Positions 1-13,398 of a DNA stretch of 64,000 bases are shown piece after piece. The first letter of the stretch is position 1; every line of letters begins with the position of its first letter. Both the position numbers and the translations under genes were made by a program. The stretch covers positions 19,451,921-19,515,920 of the forward strand of contig NC_072462.1 in NCBI RefSeq assembly GCF_027596085.1, in the 5' to 3' direction. The notes beneath the pieces were generated by a model that saw nothing but the letters and a program-made list of their open reading frames with translations, was not told the DNA's origin and searched no databases. This stretch comes from Anoplopoma fimbria. Lineage: Eukaryota; Chordata; Actinopteri; Perciformes; Anoplopomatidae.

Positions 1-1995
1 TCTCTGCTATGTTTTTTTTTTAACTGAGGTCAAAAGAGAGCATGGCTGCTATGGTAATGATCCCTCCTTTCTGGCATCAGTCCTTATAGCCTGGAAAACA
101 CAAGACAAGTTTTCCTTCTGGCATACATCTATCCATCCACCTGCAGATAACTTTTCCTATTTTAAATTTAGGTGTTAACATCCCAGAATTCTTTAATTTC
201 CACTTTGAGTTAAGTTTGGGAAAGCAATTTTACTGCACATTGTCTGACAGTATCATGTTCATTCTCAATCAACTTGTTCCAAGGCTGATGGCAAGACAAG
301 AGAAGGTTGAATATTTCTGGTTGACACACTAACTCTATTATACTGCATCATTCACCTACATTTAAGTCATTTTGCACACAGTTCAGTTAATATCTTCCTC
401 ATAACTAATTTTACGATTACTTGGTGATCTCGCTTTCCTATTTTGTCACTTCTTTGTTGTTTTAAACTTTATAGTTGCTGTTTATTTGAATGGAGAAGAG
501 AGAATAGAATGATTGGAGGCAACATGCAACAAGAGTCTCTGTCTATAATCCAACTGCTACACCCAAAAACAAAGCACAGATCACATAACTGAAAGCCATC
601 CATGAAATATTGAAGGTGGATCCCTGTCTAGGGAAATATTAAACAGAGTCGACGTAATTGCTGACACAATGACTTGGGTATGTTGTTATTGAGTTGATAA
701 ATATTATGACTTCATCCTCCCCAAAGTTGAAATTAAACACTGGGAAGCTGCAACATGCATTAGATCCCTACAAACGCAATGACATCTATAATTACAGGGC
801 TTACCCACAAAAGACATCTTAGACTTATGATGTATGTTGTCATTATTCAATACTAATGTCTTCAAATGAAGACTTTGAGGACATGGTCATGTTTTGGTGT
901 TGACGAGATATGCTTTAAAGAGTCCAGTCTTTTTTTCTTTTTCTCGTGAGACAAAGGAGAAGGTTTCATTCCTTTTGCAGAGTCACATTTTGAATCATAC
1001 TCATGCATGGCAGCAAATCAATCTGACATACCAATGGCGTTATGTTAGCCCATTCAATTCCTTTTTCCATCTGCAACAGATTTATTGGACCATGATGCCT
1101 TGACTTGTTTGTTCTGAGAAGAAGAAAAGACATCAGGCATACAGAGATAATTATATTATATATTATAATTGGTATATGAGTCAGTGAGAACTGTAATGAA
1201 CCACTGCTCAACTGATCATTGGTTGAATTTTGATAAAATCTTGAAACATGGCACCCTGGTAAAAAACACTTTTCAAATTCTAACAAGACTAGGGATAACA
1301 TATTTTATAGGAGGGGATAAAAAGAAAAAAAGAAAACCAAGAACATTTACGGGTGATATAATTAGTAGTGAAGTCATCCTGTCTGCTATTCTTTTTATAT
1401 ATCTCAGTCAGTCACTAGGTACGCAAGCTGCTATGTCAACCAAAAGTCAAGTCCAACTAAAACACCTGAACATGTTTTTTTTGCCTTCAAAATAAAAGCA
1501 CATTGGAGAAGGTGAAAGCAGAAAGGAATTAAATTAGAAATAAATTAAAGTGATGAAGACTTTTTCAACACATTCTTCTTACTGTTTTGTATTTTGCACA
1601 ACATTGTATGATATCTTTACTAACATTATTAATACATATTTTTCGCCATCCCTCTGCATGCTTTTTTTAAAAACAATTTGAATAGCTGTTTTATAATATC
1701 TATTATCATTTTTTTTTTTATATGTAGGTAGACTTAAATAACATATGTCCAGGGATAGATTAATAAAGCTTTTTCATTTACAGTTTAATTTGAAGAATCC
1801 TGAGGGAAGTTCTGTTCTCCTGCTGCTCGGTTGATAATGTTATGCAGCAGATGTGTGCCCTGCCCTGTTTATGTCATTATCATTATCACTGTGCATTGAC
1901 ATTCAACATGTGAACATGTGATGATGCTGAGAAGAGGATGTAAGACGCTGATTTTTATTGAAACAAACACACTGCTGATATGAAACGCATGGATT
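1..1995. other. Intergenic DNA upstream of antxr2
   Basis: No exon, domain or RNA gene is recognised here. Open frames are short, AT-rich and unsupported. The last few hundred bases must hold the antxr2 promoter and 5' UTR, but I see no TATA box or CpG island that would place a start site. An in-frame TGA at 1981-1983 lies just before the chosen antxr2 start codon. Confidence 0.6.
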
Positions 1996-4900
1996 ATGGA
2001 TCTGATATGGATATGGTGCCAAATCCTACTTTATCTAAGTGTGTGCGCCAATTCGTCGTTGCATGACGTCGACGACGCTTCATGTGATGGAGCGTTTGAT
2101 ATTTATTTTGTTTTGGACAGGTGAGTTAATGCAGATTGTATTTGCCTGCGTGCATGGGTGTGCTGGGAATCGGGACAGACCAATATAGTAATGTAATAGT
2201 TGTTACTAAAGTGCAAAGACAGTCTTGACTCAGTCCTCTCCATGTATGGCTGTGTTTAGTTTAGTTCCTCTGCTGCTTCACTGCAAAGTTGAACAGAGTG
2301 TATTTTATGTTGTGACCATCAGTGTTTGATGTGTATATTTTGAGAAAGTTCACTTTTATTGCCTTCAGAGTTCCTCTCAGTGTTTGTTGTTGTTAAGTAT
2401 GAACAAAAGTCCATAACAGACTTCCCAACAAAAACAGAATAAAAGATCAGTTGTGTCTTTATGGCATATGCAACAACAGAATAAATTGACCAAGACCCAT
2501 TTTGCAGTATCAAAACTAACTTTATGCAGTTTATACAGAAAAAAATAAGCTATACAAATGTGTTGTTACACACCTGTGCTGCCTTCAGGGTTCAGCATGT
2601 TTGGTGTTAAATCTTGAGTTGGAAATATTTGAAACTTCATGTTTGGGTGAGTGTGATTTATTACCATGTTGCTGCCTGTTTTGCAGGTCAGGCAGTGTTT
2701 TCGGACATTGGGATGATATCTATGGATTTGTGGAGCAGCTCACCAACAGGTTTGTCAGGTAAGTAAAGTGCCTGTTGTACCCCTTTTCTTCTCTCTCCTG
2801 CCCCTCTACTCCTCTCATCCCCTCCTCAGATTTTATGGGTATCTATGCTATAAATAGCAGCAGAAAATATGATAAAACTTTATATATCACAGTTCAAAAC
2901 CATGTGAAAAAGGGCTTTGCAGGCAAGCGGGCATATAAAATTTACTTTAGTCATATTTAAACTAATGAAAAAAAGACTATTTCAGACATTGGTGAGTGGT
3001 TAAAGGTTTTAAAATTATAGTACAAACAGTAGTAAAGAGTAGAAAGTAGGCCATGTCTATTTTGGTTAGCATACATCATACCATGCCACCAACTGCTGGC
3101 AGGGTGTGTGGGATATCTTTAGGCTAAATATAAAATAAAAACATCCAGCCAGATGTGGAAGTTGGTGCAGACCACAACAGACAGTCCTGTATCCCTTCAC
3201 AGCCTGAAGGGCAGAGAAAGGAAGTAACAGTGACGAGGTGAAGGGTTTGAATCCCTACCAAGTAGAAAAAAACTTCTGCTTGATGAATTGTAATATTAGT
3301 TTCATGATTTATTTATTTATGTCATGTCATTTTTTGAGACATGGTATTATATGCTTTGTAATGTTATGTAGAAATATTATATTAAGTCATGTCATATGTC
3401 ATGCTGTCACAAAACACTTCATTATATGACATTTAAAAGCCACATAATTTGATGTCAAGTTCTGTTACAGTGTTGTTAATATAAATTATAGTTCATTGCT
3501 ATGTTGTGTCACTAATTATTGTGGCGTGCTTGGATTTGTCATGTCGTATAATGTTATTGGATTAAATTCAACTTTATTGCCATTTCACAAAGTCAGTACC
3601 GGAACAACAAAATACAGATTAAAGCAAATGGGGATATGTAAATAAAACTTCAAAACCTAGGGAGAATGGTCTTGTGTTGTGAAACCTTGCCAGAGAGTTA
3701 TGTACTTATGTAATGTAATTGTATGTCATGTTTTGTTTCAGTACATTATATATCATGTATATATATGTGTGTTTCAGTCCCAGGATGAGGGTTTCCTACA
3801 TAGTCTTTTCAGCTAGAGCAGTTGTCATACTGCCACTAACTGGAGACAGGTACCAGATTCATTTTTTAAAACTTCCTTTTTCTCTTTCTCTCCTTCTCTG
3901 CCTCACTACCTAACCTAACTTATTCTACCTCCTCGTCCTCCTCCTCACTGAAAAACAACATAACACAGATAACCAGATCACACAGAAACTGAGCTCTTAT
4001 CGGTCTTTATTTAAACTGTGTTTGTGGTCTGGCTGGGCAGGTCGAAGATAGACGAGGGTTTGGAGAAGCTGAGCCAAATCAAACCTGCAGGTGAAACGTA
4101 CATGCATGAAGGCATGAAAGCGGTAGGTACGCTCATCTGATTGCCCATGTATACTGGGAACCATATTCCTAATAACACACATGGCCACTTTACTATTTTC
4201 AACACAAACTGACACCTAAAGAGGGAATTTAACACAATCAACGTACTAAATGTGCTTAGTTAGAGTTGGTCAAATCTACTCTAAAACACAGCTGTTGGCT
4301 ATGTGTGTATATTTTGGTCCATTCGGTCTCACTGTACACTGTAATATTCTAATACATAAAGAAAAATAAAGTAGATGGGTATCAGATATAGTATGTGTGT
4401 GAGCTGCACTGAGATTGTGTCAACTTTCACTCTTCAGGTGTCGGAGCAGATGAAGACACAAACTTCACCGTCATCCAGCATCATCATCGCTCTGACTGAT
4501 GGCAAGCTGGAGGTCTTCCCCTATGAACTGACCGTACAGGAGGTATTAAACACCTTCACACTTTACTGAAGATAATTTAAAAGGTTATTTTTCTCATTCA
4601 TGTGCTTTGTGTTTTTTCTGCTTTTTAAATCTTGTGTTGGAAATCAGAATAAATGTTGTTTGAGGAGACACACTGACACATACACACACTCCTCAAATAA
4701 ACTCTATTGTTTTACTGATTAACGACACTCTAATAACAGTTTCAAGCATGTGTATATCACGTTGCATTGAAATGAGCCAGTTGCTACTTGGAAGAGGCAT
4801 CATTTATCACTATATGCTTTTAGAGTGGTAAATTATGCATCTCCCAAGTAGCAACCGGCTCATTTTCAAGCCGATAAGATATAACCCCTGTGTGATTGTT

Positions 4901-7900
4901 TATCATTTATTTATTTTCTGAGAACTGATCATAAACATGGGTTTAGTATATGTTAGTAGAAGCAGAATTTGACTCAGAACTTTCTGTGTTATGCTTCCCA
5001 GGCTGACAAAGCCAGAGGATATGGAGCCAGAGTGTACTGTGTAGGGGTCATGGACTTTGACCACAAACAGGTAGGAGGACTTTCATGCTCTTTCAGCCTC
5101 TGACTGCTAAGCAGCACTGTGAGAAAGAACACTTCTCTCTGTTACTGACTCTGTTGGTTGTGTAAACACTGAGGTTGTATTTGTCTTTCTGTGTGTGTGT
5201 TGGCCTGTGCCAGGTTTGGTTGTGGTCAGATCTTCAATAGACAAGTTTTATTTGGCCCTGAATTATTAACACATCTTGACCTTGTTGCGTATTCTGTTTG
5301 AGTTCAACTGGAACCTTCTGAGGACAGAACAGCAAGCAGCTGGAGGGTATTTACAGTTAGTGGTTTATGCAGCATTTGGTTTATGAAAAATATTGAATCA
5401 TTTTTGTATGGTGGCATTTTTTGAGTTATCATATCCTTGGAGGGATTGGATTTGATTTCTTCCTGTGCAGGTATCAGTTATTGAATGGGAGCAGCAAAGA
5501 ACGGACATTAAACTGAATGTGTCCTTAAAGGTTTTAAATACAGAATAAGAACGAGCCCAATTGTGTTCTGCTGACTGTGTTGACTGCAAGAAATTCATAG
5601 GGGGATAAAAAAAAGAATAAAGCAGTATCCAATACAACATCTAAATGGTTGACAATGATTGATTTGTCGTGTTTGAAGAAATGTCGTGATATGTAATCTT
5701 TTCAATAGTCAACATCAGGTCATATGTTATCTGTAATGAAATTTGCAGGGCAAAGAAAAAAACTGTAATTACATTTATTGAGAAATATGATACTACAATA
5801 TCAATCATTTAAAGTGGCATCAATAGTCGCACAACCTCCACCCTGAACCATACTATAATCACATTTTAGTGACGGTATTGATCTGTAAAATAAGTATTAA
5901 TAAGCACATCGGATTGCCTTCAAACTTTAATAACCCATGACCAGAAAAATCTTCAGCAGTCGACGGGTTCAAGCGTTCTTCTGCCCGGTTACTGATCACT
6001 TTGTAGTCCGAGGAGGAAGTAATTACATCACTCTCTAATTAAATAATGCCAGGCAAGCTTCCTGTTCTGCTATCATTAAAGCAGGAGATAAAAGCTCCAT
6101 CCAGCTGTCCAGAGCTTTCATCTCCCAGAAACAGCCTTTTCCTCCCTAAACGCTGCTGAAGCACTGAACCCAAACGGGCAGAAGACCTCCCAAAGAGGCG
6201 ACAAGAAATGCAACACTGAAATGTACAGTTGTCTTTAAACTAAATTAATTTTAATGCGGCTTAACCATTTCATTTTTCTCTCAGCTTGCTGACATAGCAG
6301 ACGGCAAAGAACAAGTCTACCCAGTGCTGTCCGGGTTTCATGCCCTCAAAGACATCGTCAACTCGGTGAGGTCAAGTCAAATACAACAATGCACAAAAAA
6401 CATTTATCGGCACTCTGAGTGAGATTGACATCATGCTTACATCCTGAGCTGTTATATCCGTATCTACACACAGATCCTGAAGCAGACGTGTGCAGACGTC
6501 TTCACAATAGAGCCGTCGAGTGTTTGTGTGAACGGTAAGTTAGTGGTGAAGAGTTTGTTCCAATATTTTAATATAATTATGCAGGAAAAAAGTTGTACGG
6601 ACAGCCATGGTCCCCAGAGGATGACACCTAATGACTTTGGTGCCTGCCTAACTTCATTTTAGCGTCCGAGATTTGTTGATTTTTAACAGGGGTCATGTCC
6701 AAATGGGAGCAACCCCCCTGCTTTCAAACCACATGCACACCCATGTAAACCAAATTATTTTTACAGGATAGCTTAACCATAACTGTGGTTTTGTCTACGC
6801 TAAAATATTTTGTTACAGAGGTTGCTCGGTCTTGGGGTCTATTTTTTCAGCACCACATACGCTACTGAATGATCATAGGAAAATGATAGGATTACTACAG
6901 GCAGCAGTGGGACTCTATGAACCTCTAACTAGTATATAGGTTCAAATACAGCAAAGAATTTAGTTTTTATAGTACATAGTTTAGAGAATATTACAGATGC
7001 AAGACCAAACTGATGGAAGAGCAGGACTGAGAGAAAAAAAAGTGCAATTACAAATCCATCTGCTACTTCAGCACCACAGACAGAGCCATGGATTTATCAA
7101 TAGCAGACAAATAACAAACCTCAGTCAGATAAAGGATCAATAAGTCATTCAGACAAGACTTACATATTCAACTAAACAACGCGCCCTTGAACTTTCTCTG
7201 CTACAAGTGGATGGAGAGGGGGGAGGGCAGGTTAACAAGGGAGATGCATTTAGGTGATTTTGCTCATCCACCTTCAAATCACCTACTGGTTTTTAACATT
7301 TGACATTAATGTTGCTTTCAGGGTGCATTTTTATAACTTTGGTGATCCCTTAACTTTCCATAAAACCATGTAGGCATCCTTTAGTGAAATGTGGTTTATG
7401 TCTAAATACCTGTGAAACTAAGGACAGCCTCAGCAGTACTTTGGGCTTAATGCTAATTTGTGAATGTTAGCATATTAACAAGCTAAACTAAGATGGGTAA
7501 CTTGGTAAACAATACACCTGCTTAACATTTTCACGTTAGAATTATGTTAGTATTAGTTTTAACATACTGGCCCCCTGTGCCTAAGAAGCCTCACACAGCT
7601 GCTGGCCTGGCTGTAAGTCTTTAGACTTTAATTTGCTCGATCGCCATATTTGCTGTTTAATAAATGCTGTTTCTGTTTGCTGCATTTTAAAGTACTATCA
7701 CAGCTGTGTAATGTGTCTGATGTTTCTCAGAGTCTTTCAGTGTGGTGCTGAGGGGCAGTGGCTTCAGCGGATCCAGGAGGACAGACAACATGCTCTGCTC
7801 CATCACAGTCAACCACGAGACTTACAGTCAGTAAATGCCACACACTCAACACACTTATATCTTGTGCTTCATAGGTCAGCTCAAATACAGGAGGCATTTC

Positions 7901-10900
7901 GATGCTAATGCTAAGGATGCACTTATTGTAACCCTGGTTTAAGTTTATTTACCATTGATGCTAAAACGTGCTCATATACTATAATGCACTTTGGGATATC
8001 ATCATCTACGAAGTGAAATGCGATACAATGTGCAGATGTCTGTGCTGCAGTGGAAAGACAGAGTCACGTCGTCCAGAAACAAACAGTGGCTTCTTTTTAT
8101 TGACTTCAGCCAGAGAACAGAGGAGACATTATGAGACTGAGGCCAGAGGGAGGGAGATCATGTTCTCTGCCTCATTAGTCTATTAACAGATTAATGTTCT
8201 CGTAATGTCACTGAGAGGACATCAAGGAGGGATAACATGTGAATGTGTATTACATTCCTTTTTGACTTCTAACCACCTTGTTTTTATCTGTTCTGCAATT
8301 GCTGTGTTGCTCTGAAGTTTTATTCTGGCTGGGAATCTGAATATATATTCATTCAAAATAGTTACTGACTAAAATAGTTAGCTACTGAAGGCATCATTGC
8401 ATTGCAAATTGTCAAACAAATTTAAGAAGTATTCTGCTAAAAGCACACAAAATAAATATATTGTCTCTATTGTCTTTCAGGTAAAATGTCATAATCACCA
8501 GCATGAATTTGTTTTGCAGGCCATAAGTGATCGGTCTTTGGTTCCATTTACAACTAAACGTTGTGTATTTTATATTTTTTGGACATAGGCAGTAATTCTC
8601 ACAGTTTTTGTGTCTGCCTCTTTTCAGACCAGAAACCAAAAGTCGTTAGAGACGGCTATCTGCTGTGTCCAGCTCCTGTTCTGCATGAGGTCGGACAGTA
8701 AGTCAAGTTATACACAGTTTTGGTAACTGTGTCAAACTATTTATAAGTTGTAAGTAAAAGTACAAAAAACTGAAGCCATAAAGACAAAAAAACCTCAAAT
8801 TGTAACTACAAATTAAATTACAATTACAGTATTATATAGTGACAATATCAAATCCTGGTCATTTATATCTAAAGTTAATGGTATGTAGTTGCAGTTAATA
8901 ACCAGTGGTCGTGGAATTTCTTAATCTACACCTGAGAAAACACAGAAAATAGTGAATGAAGTATTCATTATTCATGGTCAGTTTCTGTCCTTTCTGGGCT
9001 TGTTTTCTGGCCTACTTTATTTTTGCACAGCAAAACCCTTGTGATTAAATTGATTTATCCCCAAAGGCTGTGAGTTTGCTGAAAATACTTTTAGATATTA
9101 AAGTCGTGAGCATCTCCATGCCCCACCAGCCTGCTATCCCACCGTCAAGCCAATACTGAGCCTGTATTTGCCCTTAAATAGAAAAAGACGTGAATTTTTT
9201 TGAAAGAAAAATCCTGTTTTGGAAAATAGTTTGGCATGAATTCATTTTATAACCTCACTACCATGGCATTTGTCTGACAACAGGCTTATAGAGAATGTAT
9301 TCCATTTGCCGTTGAATGTCTTTTCTTCAAGTAAATTCAAAATTGCTCTATAAAATCTATAAAATTACATTTGAAGATCCCCATGCCCCAATTTATAACT
9401 TTCCATCCATCAACATTTCTTCCTATGTCTAATCAGAACATGTGCAAATGCAGCAGATGCAGCAGGTTGAAATTAGAAACTAGAAATCTGTTGTGTGTCT
9501 CTACTGGAGAGTGAAATGAGAACAATGTTTACAGAAGATCTTTCAGCAGCTGAAAGTGTTGTATGAACTGAAGCCAGTCCGACCAGAATATCTCTGTGGC
9601 ATTTAGAGAGCGAGCCAAAGCCGATTTTCACCCACTTCAAACAGCGCCCTCGCTCCCCCTCCATCTGTCCCCAGTCGCCTCTCACTTTCCATCATGTATC
9701 ACCCACTCTGTAACACCCCCCCATTACTGAAACACTCATGCACGCTACTGAATTTCTCAGGGACGAAGCTGAAACAATCCCTGTTGAGTCCAACCCTCGA
9801 ATGTTGGAACAAAAACAATATCTAACTGCAAACTATAATGGCAAACAAGGAAATCTGGAAAAAAAAAAGCGATAAGAATATGAATCATAAATACTTCCCT
9901 TTTTCAGTGAGTCAGTGTTTGGCACTGATGGAAGGTCAACAGGGAAACTGACAAGGTTACCAAGAAACAAAACTCAAGAAACAATACACCGTGATATTTT
10001 TCCACCAAAAATACACATATGCACCGTCTCATCATGGTCCTCACTGATTTTTTGATTCTGTTTAATAATTGCAGATCAATCGAAGTGCTGGTCAGCCTCA
10101 ACAATGGAAAATCCTACATCTCCAGTCCCATTACTATCTATGCTACATCGTGTGTGAGTATCAAACATATAGTACCAAAAAAAGACAAACACCTTCCATG
10201 ATAGGTTGCCAGTAATAACAGTTGTATCACTACAGCACCGAAAGGCTGCAGTATGCCTTGTAGAGCAAAACTGTAAACTTTTAACCCTCATGCTTCCCAT
10301 TATAACTGATGAGAGAAGCATGCGATTTAAAATGTGAAAATAACCATCCCTGAGTGAGGACATGCACATGGCTCAGTGTCATTGGTGCCAGTGTAATGAT
10401 GAACACAGGATGTGTAGCTGATTAGTGTGTGTTTCTTGCAGTCAGATGGGACCTGGGTGCTCTGGTTGCTGTTGGCTCTGTTGCTGTTGCTGGCTCTGGC
10501 TTTGTTCTGGTGGTTCTGGCCTCTCTGCTGCACTGTGGTGAGTTGTCAGCCCAGATGTATGCCTGTATATCTCCAGTTCAGGCCTTGTGAAAGCACTGGC
10601 CATAACTCAGTGCTATTGTTATTTATAGAAGTAGCCCACGTGTTGCAAAACACTTCTTTATTTCTGTGTTAAGTTTATTACTTTTTTATGTGATTTCCTA
10701 CAGGTGATAAGAGACCCACCCCCGTCTCGACCTCCACCGCCCCCTCCTGTTATTGTGAGTAGAACACAGAATGCTGAAACACATGTTTCTCTTACATCAC
10801 TAGCAAGGTTCTGAATGGAAACTCTGAGCCTGAAGATTGGGTTCTAGCACATGTTGCCATCTTGTAATTGGCTCGAATATACAGCATAGTAGGGGTTTCT

Positions 10901-12870
10901 GGCAAAACCTTACCTATTTCCAAGATACACCAAGAAGGGAAACAAACAACAAACTTTTAAGAGGTCAAAACTCTTGAGGTATAAAGAGCAACTTTATAGT
11001 GACACCACGTGGCATGTTTGATTTGTGGACTTAAAAAAAGTAGAGATATTTTTCTATAATGCAGAGAAAGGGAGATCATTTAAAGACAGATGAAGCTGAG
11101 TTGATCTCTACAGTGCTTGAGACTCTGTGAAGGAAGTGTCTACTGACTGTTGGTGGCACTGCATCACTCGAGCATCGGCTTCAGTTCTCAGCCAGGGTGG
11201 TTTCTGTTCTGTGTTGACCTGTTTGAAAATGTCACAAAACTGACTTGCCACTTAAATGAATCAATTCAATTTTGGATCAAATCAAAATTGGTACTGGATC
11301 TCACTGTATAGTTATTTCATTTTAATGTTGTTCTTTTCAAGGAGCCAGAAGAAGATCTTTCACCCACACACAGGTGGCCTACAGTGGATGCTTCATACTA
11401 CGGAGGCAGAGGTCCTGGAGGAATCAAACGCATGGAGGTAATAGAATAAAGAAAGAATGATTATATAATTGTGCCCTTCTACTTTTGTATTACTGTTAAA
11501 CAAACTTTTATCCTTAACCTAAACAATTGTGTCGATGAACACAAACACTGGTTCTTGTGGAGTCTGTGTGTGTTCAGTGTCTCTAGCTGCCACTAACTGA
11601 CCGGTCTGTGGTGTTTGTGTTTTGTACCCGTGGTCTGTAGGTACGTTGGGGGCAGATGGGGTCCACAGAGGAGGGATCAAGACTAGAGAAAGCCAAAAAT
11701 GCAGTGGTCACAATGCCGGAGGGAGTGGAGGAGCCCATCATGCTTCGACCCCCACCACGACCTCCTCCAGTCTACAACCCCGCATCACAGTCCAAATGGT
11801 ACACTCCCATCAAGGTGAGACATTAATAGTGAATTAATTACTGTTCACATTAAAGGCTCTTTGCAATAGTTAGTCTTTAATGTCTGTTGCTGCACTGTGC
11901 AACTTTGTATATTGGTAGATATTTACCACTTTAAGGCTTATATATTTATCTGATTCTGACCCTTTCACTGCTGTTCTCACAGACATACAAATAGATGTTA
12001 TATACCAATCTTTATCTGCTTTTTTATCTTGCATTTTTTATTGAATTAACCTGATTTGACTTGACTTTCAGGGGCGTTTTGATGCATTGCGGGCATTACT
12101 TAGAAGACAGTATGACAGAGTGGCAATCATGAGGCCGACACCTCAGGACAAGGTAAGAAACATCTGCAGTATTTAACTCCTATACAATTCAACCTGTTGG
12201 ATGAAAGAAAACACTGCTGATTATCAATTCAGAATACTTTGATCATCATTCGTTCCTGTCGGACTGTCTGCAGTGTCACCAAGGAATAATCAAGTCTTTG
12301 TTTGCTATAAAGTGTCACCAGTTAATTTGATTATAAAAAGGATCTGCCCTCTTGACCCAAAAGTGATTTGATTAGATAATAACAGAAAATAATACAGCCC
12401 GATTTCCCCCCTCTAATTATCTACCCAACAGACAAATAACAGCTTACTGCATCAACTCAGTCATTATAAATAACAGTGTAAATGTCAGCACTTCAAACAC
12501 AGCTTGAACAGGCGACAGGCACACCAGTGTTCTCGGATTGTCTTCCATTACACAGTATTTACTGATGATATTTTGATTTTTCCTTATATTTTTTCCCCCT
12601 TGTGTGATGTTGTCTACTGATTGAACTGATGAAAGTGCTCTAATTCGATGCCAACATTAACTCAAAATGTGATTTTTCAATTTCAAGCACGAGTCAGATC
12701 AGTTAACACATGATGCACGTCCCCTCTGGTTTGCCTGTGTTGTTTTATATCATATGCTGTTAACAAGCTCAGAATTTGCCTCTTTATGTAATAAACTCCT
12801 CTGACTGTAATGTCTTATTGTTTGTCTCCAGGGCCGCTGTATTAACTTCACCAGAGTTCAGAGTCACTGA
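1996..12870 (+). CDS. antxr2: Anthrax toxin receptor family membrane protein (ANTXR2/CMG2-type)
   Basis: This encodes a single-pass cell-surface receptor. In mammals ANTXR2 binds collagen IV, laminin and collagen VI, and is also the host receptor for anthrax protective antigen. The 17 joined exons give 482 residues; human ANTXR2 has about 489. The order is a hydrophobic signal peptide (about 1-18), a vWA domain (about 33-207) with MIDAS motif DRSGS at 41-45, Thr109 in GETYMHEG and Asp138 in ALTDGK, an Ig-like domain (about 208-300), a membrane span (about 309-329) followed by WWFWPLCC, and a cytosolic tail with a proline-rich stretch, [13 protein letters not shown] and the C-terminal motif GRCINFTRV. 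The start at 1996 has A at -3 and G at +4 and an in-frame stop upstream. LLRRQYDRV and the short C-terminus point to ANTXR2, although parts of the Ig and membrane region look like ANTXR1. Which teleost duplicate this is (2a or 2b) cannot be told. Confidence 0.9.
4764..4871. repeat. Near-perfect inverted repeat (hairpin) in antxr2 intron 5
   Basis: Arms 4764-4811 and 4824-4871 are complementary around a 12-nt loop (4812-4823). By hand, 40 of 48 positions form Watson-Crick pairs and 2 more form G-U pairs. It lies between exon 5 (ends 4542) and exon 6 (starts 5002). It could be a foldback transposon (MITE) or a microRNA-like precursor; the sequence alone does not decide. Confidence 0.8.
6590..6680. 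repeat. Fragment of a dispersed fish repeat
   Basis: This short piece in antxr2 intron 8 contains the phrase CCCAGAGGATGA followed by a run ending in GACTTTGGTG. I recognise it as the start of a high-copy repeat common in perch-like fishes. A longer part of the same family follows at about 7270-7620 in the same intron. Limits are approximate. Confidence 0.45.
7270..7620. repeat. Dispersed fish repeat, copy in antxr2 intron 8
   Basis: It shares ordered phrases with the copies at 41860-42130, 49200-49560 and 55810-56105: TTTGGTGATCCCTTAACTTT, TAATGCTAATTTGTGAATGT, TAAACTAAGATGGGTAAC and a final CACAGCTGCTGGC. No coding capacity is seen. The element class is not known to me. Ends are approximate. 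Confidence 0.55.
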
Positions 12871-12976
12871 TGTTTAACCATGAGGATCAACACTTTTCAC
12901 TTTTTTTCAGATTTTGGCTAAAGATAACTGACATGTACTCTCAAGAGATGATTGTTCGGATTCAACATGCTTTGTA

Positions 12977-12982
12977 AATAAA
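12977..12982 (+). terminator. antxr2: Polyadenylation signal of antxr2
   Basis: A canonical AATAAA lies 107 nt after the antxr2 stop codon, within TTTGTAAATAAATGTC. It implies a very short 3' UTR ending near 12,995-13,010. Confidence 0.7.
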
Positions 12983-13099
12983 TGTCTTTACTTATATTCT
13001 AGTGTTGTTATTGAATTTAGTGATGTTATACCTGTTTTTTCGTATTTATTGTGCATTAGTAAAAGCCAAACCAAAGAACACATTATTTAGTATATTCTG

Positions 13100-13105
13100 T
13101 TTATT
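13100..13105 (-). terminator. rasgef1b: Probable polyadenylation signal of rasgef1b
   Basis: TTTATT on the plus strand reads AATAAA on the minus strand. It lies about 1.55 kb past the rasgef1b stop. An earlier candidate lies near 13,545-13,550. If the distal site is used, the two genes' poly(A) signals are only 117 nt apart and face each other. Confidence 0.5.
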
Positions 13106-13357
13106 TGAAAGAAAAAATATAATTCTCTTTTCACAAAGACCTTCAGTACAAGTACCCTGACCGGTAACACAAATGATACACACAAAAAAAAAAGAATACA
13201 TGAGAAAACACTTGTAAAATGAGCTTTTTTGAAAACAAAGAAAAAACCATAAAAATAGCATCACGTTCACTCATAGGCAGATTTTTAAGAATCACATCAA
13301 GCTTACATCATCACAAATGAGATGAAGAGGAGGATCCTGGTCCTGTTTGTATCCAAT

Positions 13358-13398
<41 letters not shown>

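Larger units (their letters stand above)
1996..12870 (+). other. antxr2: Exon map of antxr2 (17 coding exons)
   Basis: Coding exons: 1996-2120, 2687-2758, 3778-3849, 4041-4122, 4438-4542, 5002-5070, 6285-6365, 6474-6534, 7731-7826, 8628-8697, 10075-10153, 10442-10537, 10704-10754, 11342-11437, 11641-11814, 12072-12152, 12832-12870. They total 1,449 nt with the stop. Every junction has GT donor and AG acceptor, and the phases join without a frame break. Exon 1 carries the signal peptide and the first MIDAS aspartate. Exon 2 supplies the two MIDAS serines. Exon 12 is the membrane span. The last exon encodes 12 residues and the TGA stop. Confidence 0.88.

Noticed and set aside
2061..2068. CRE-like TGACGTC motif near the antxr2 start
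   Set aside because: It lies inside the first coding exon (codons for His-Asp-Val-Asp) and is explained by protein sequence.
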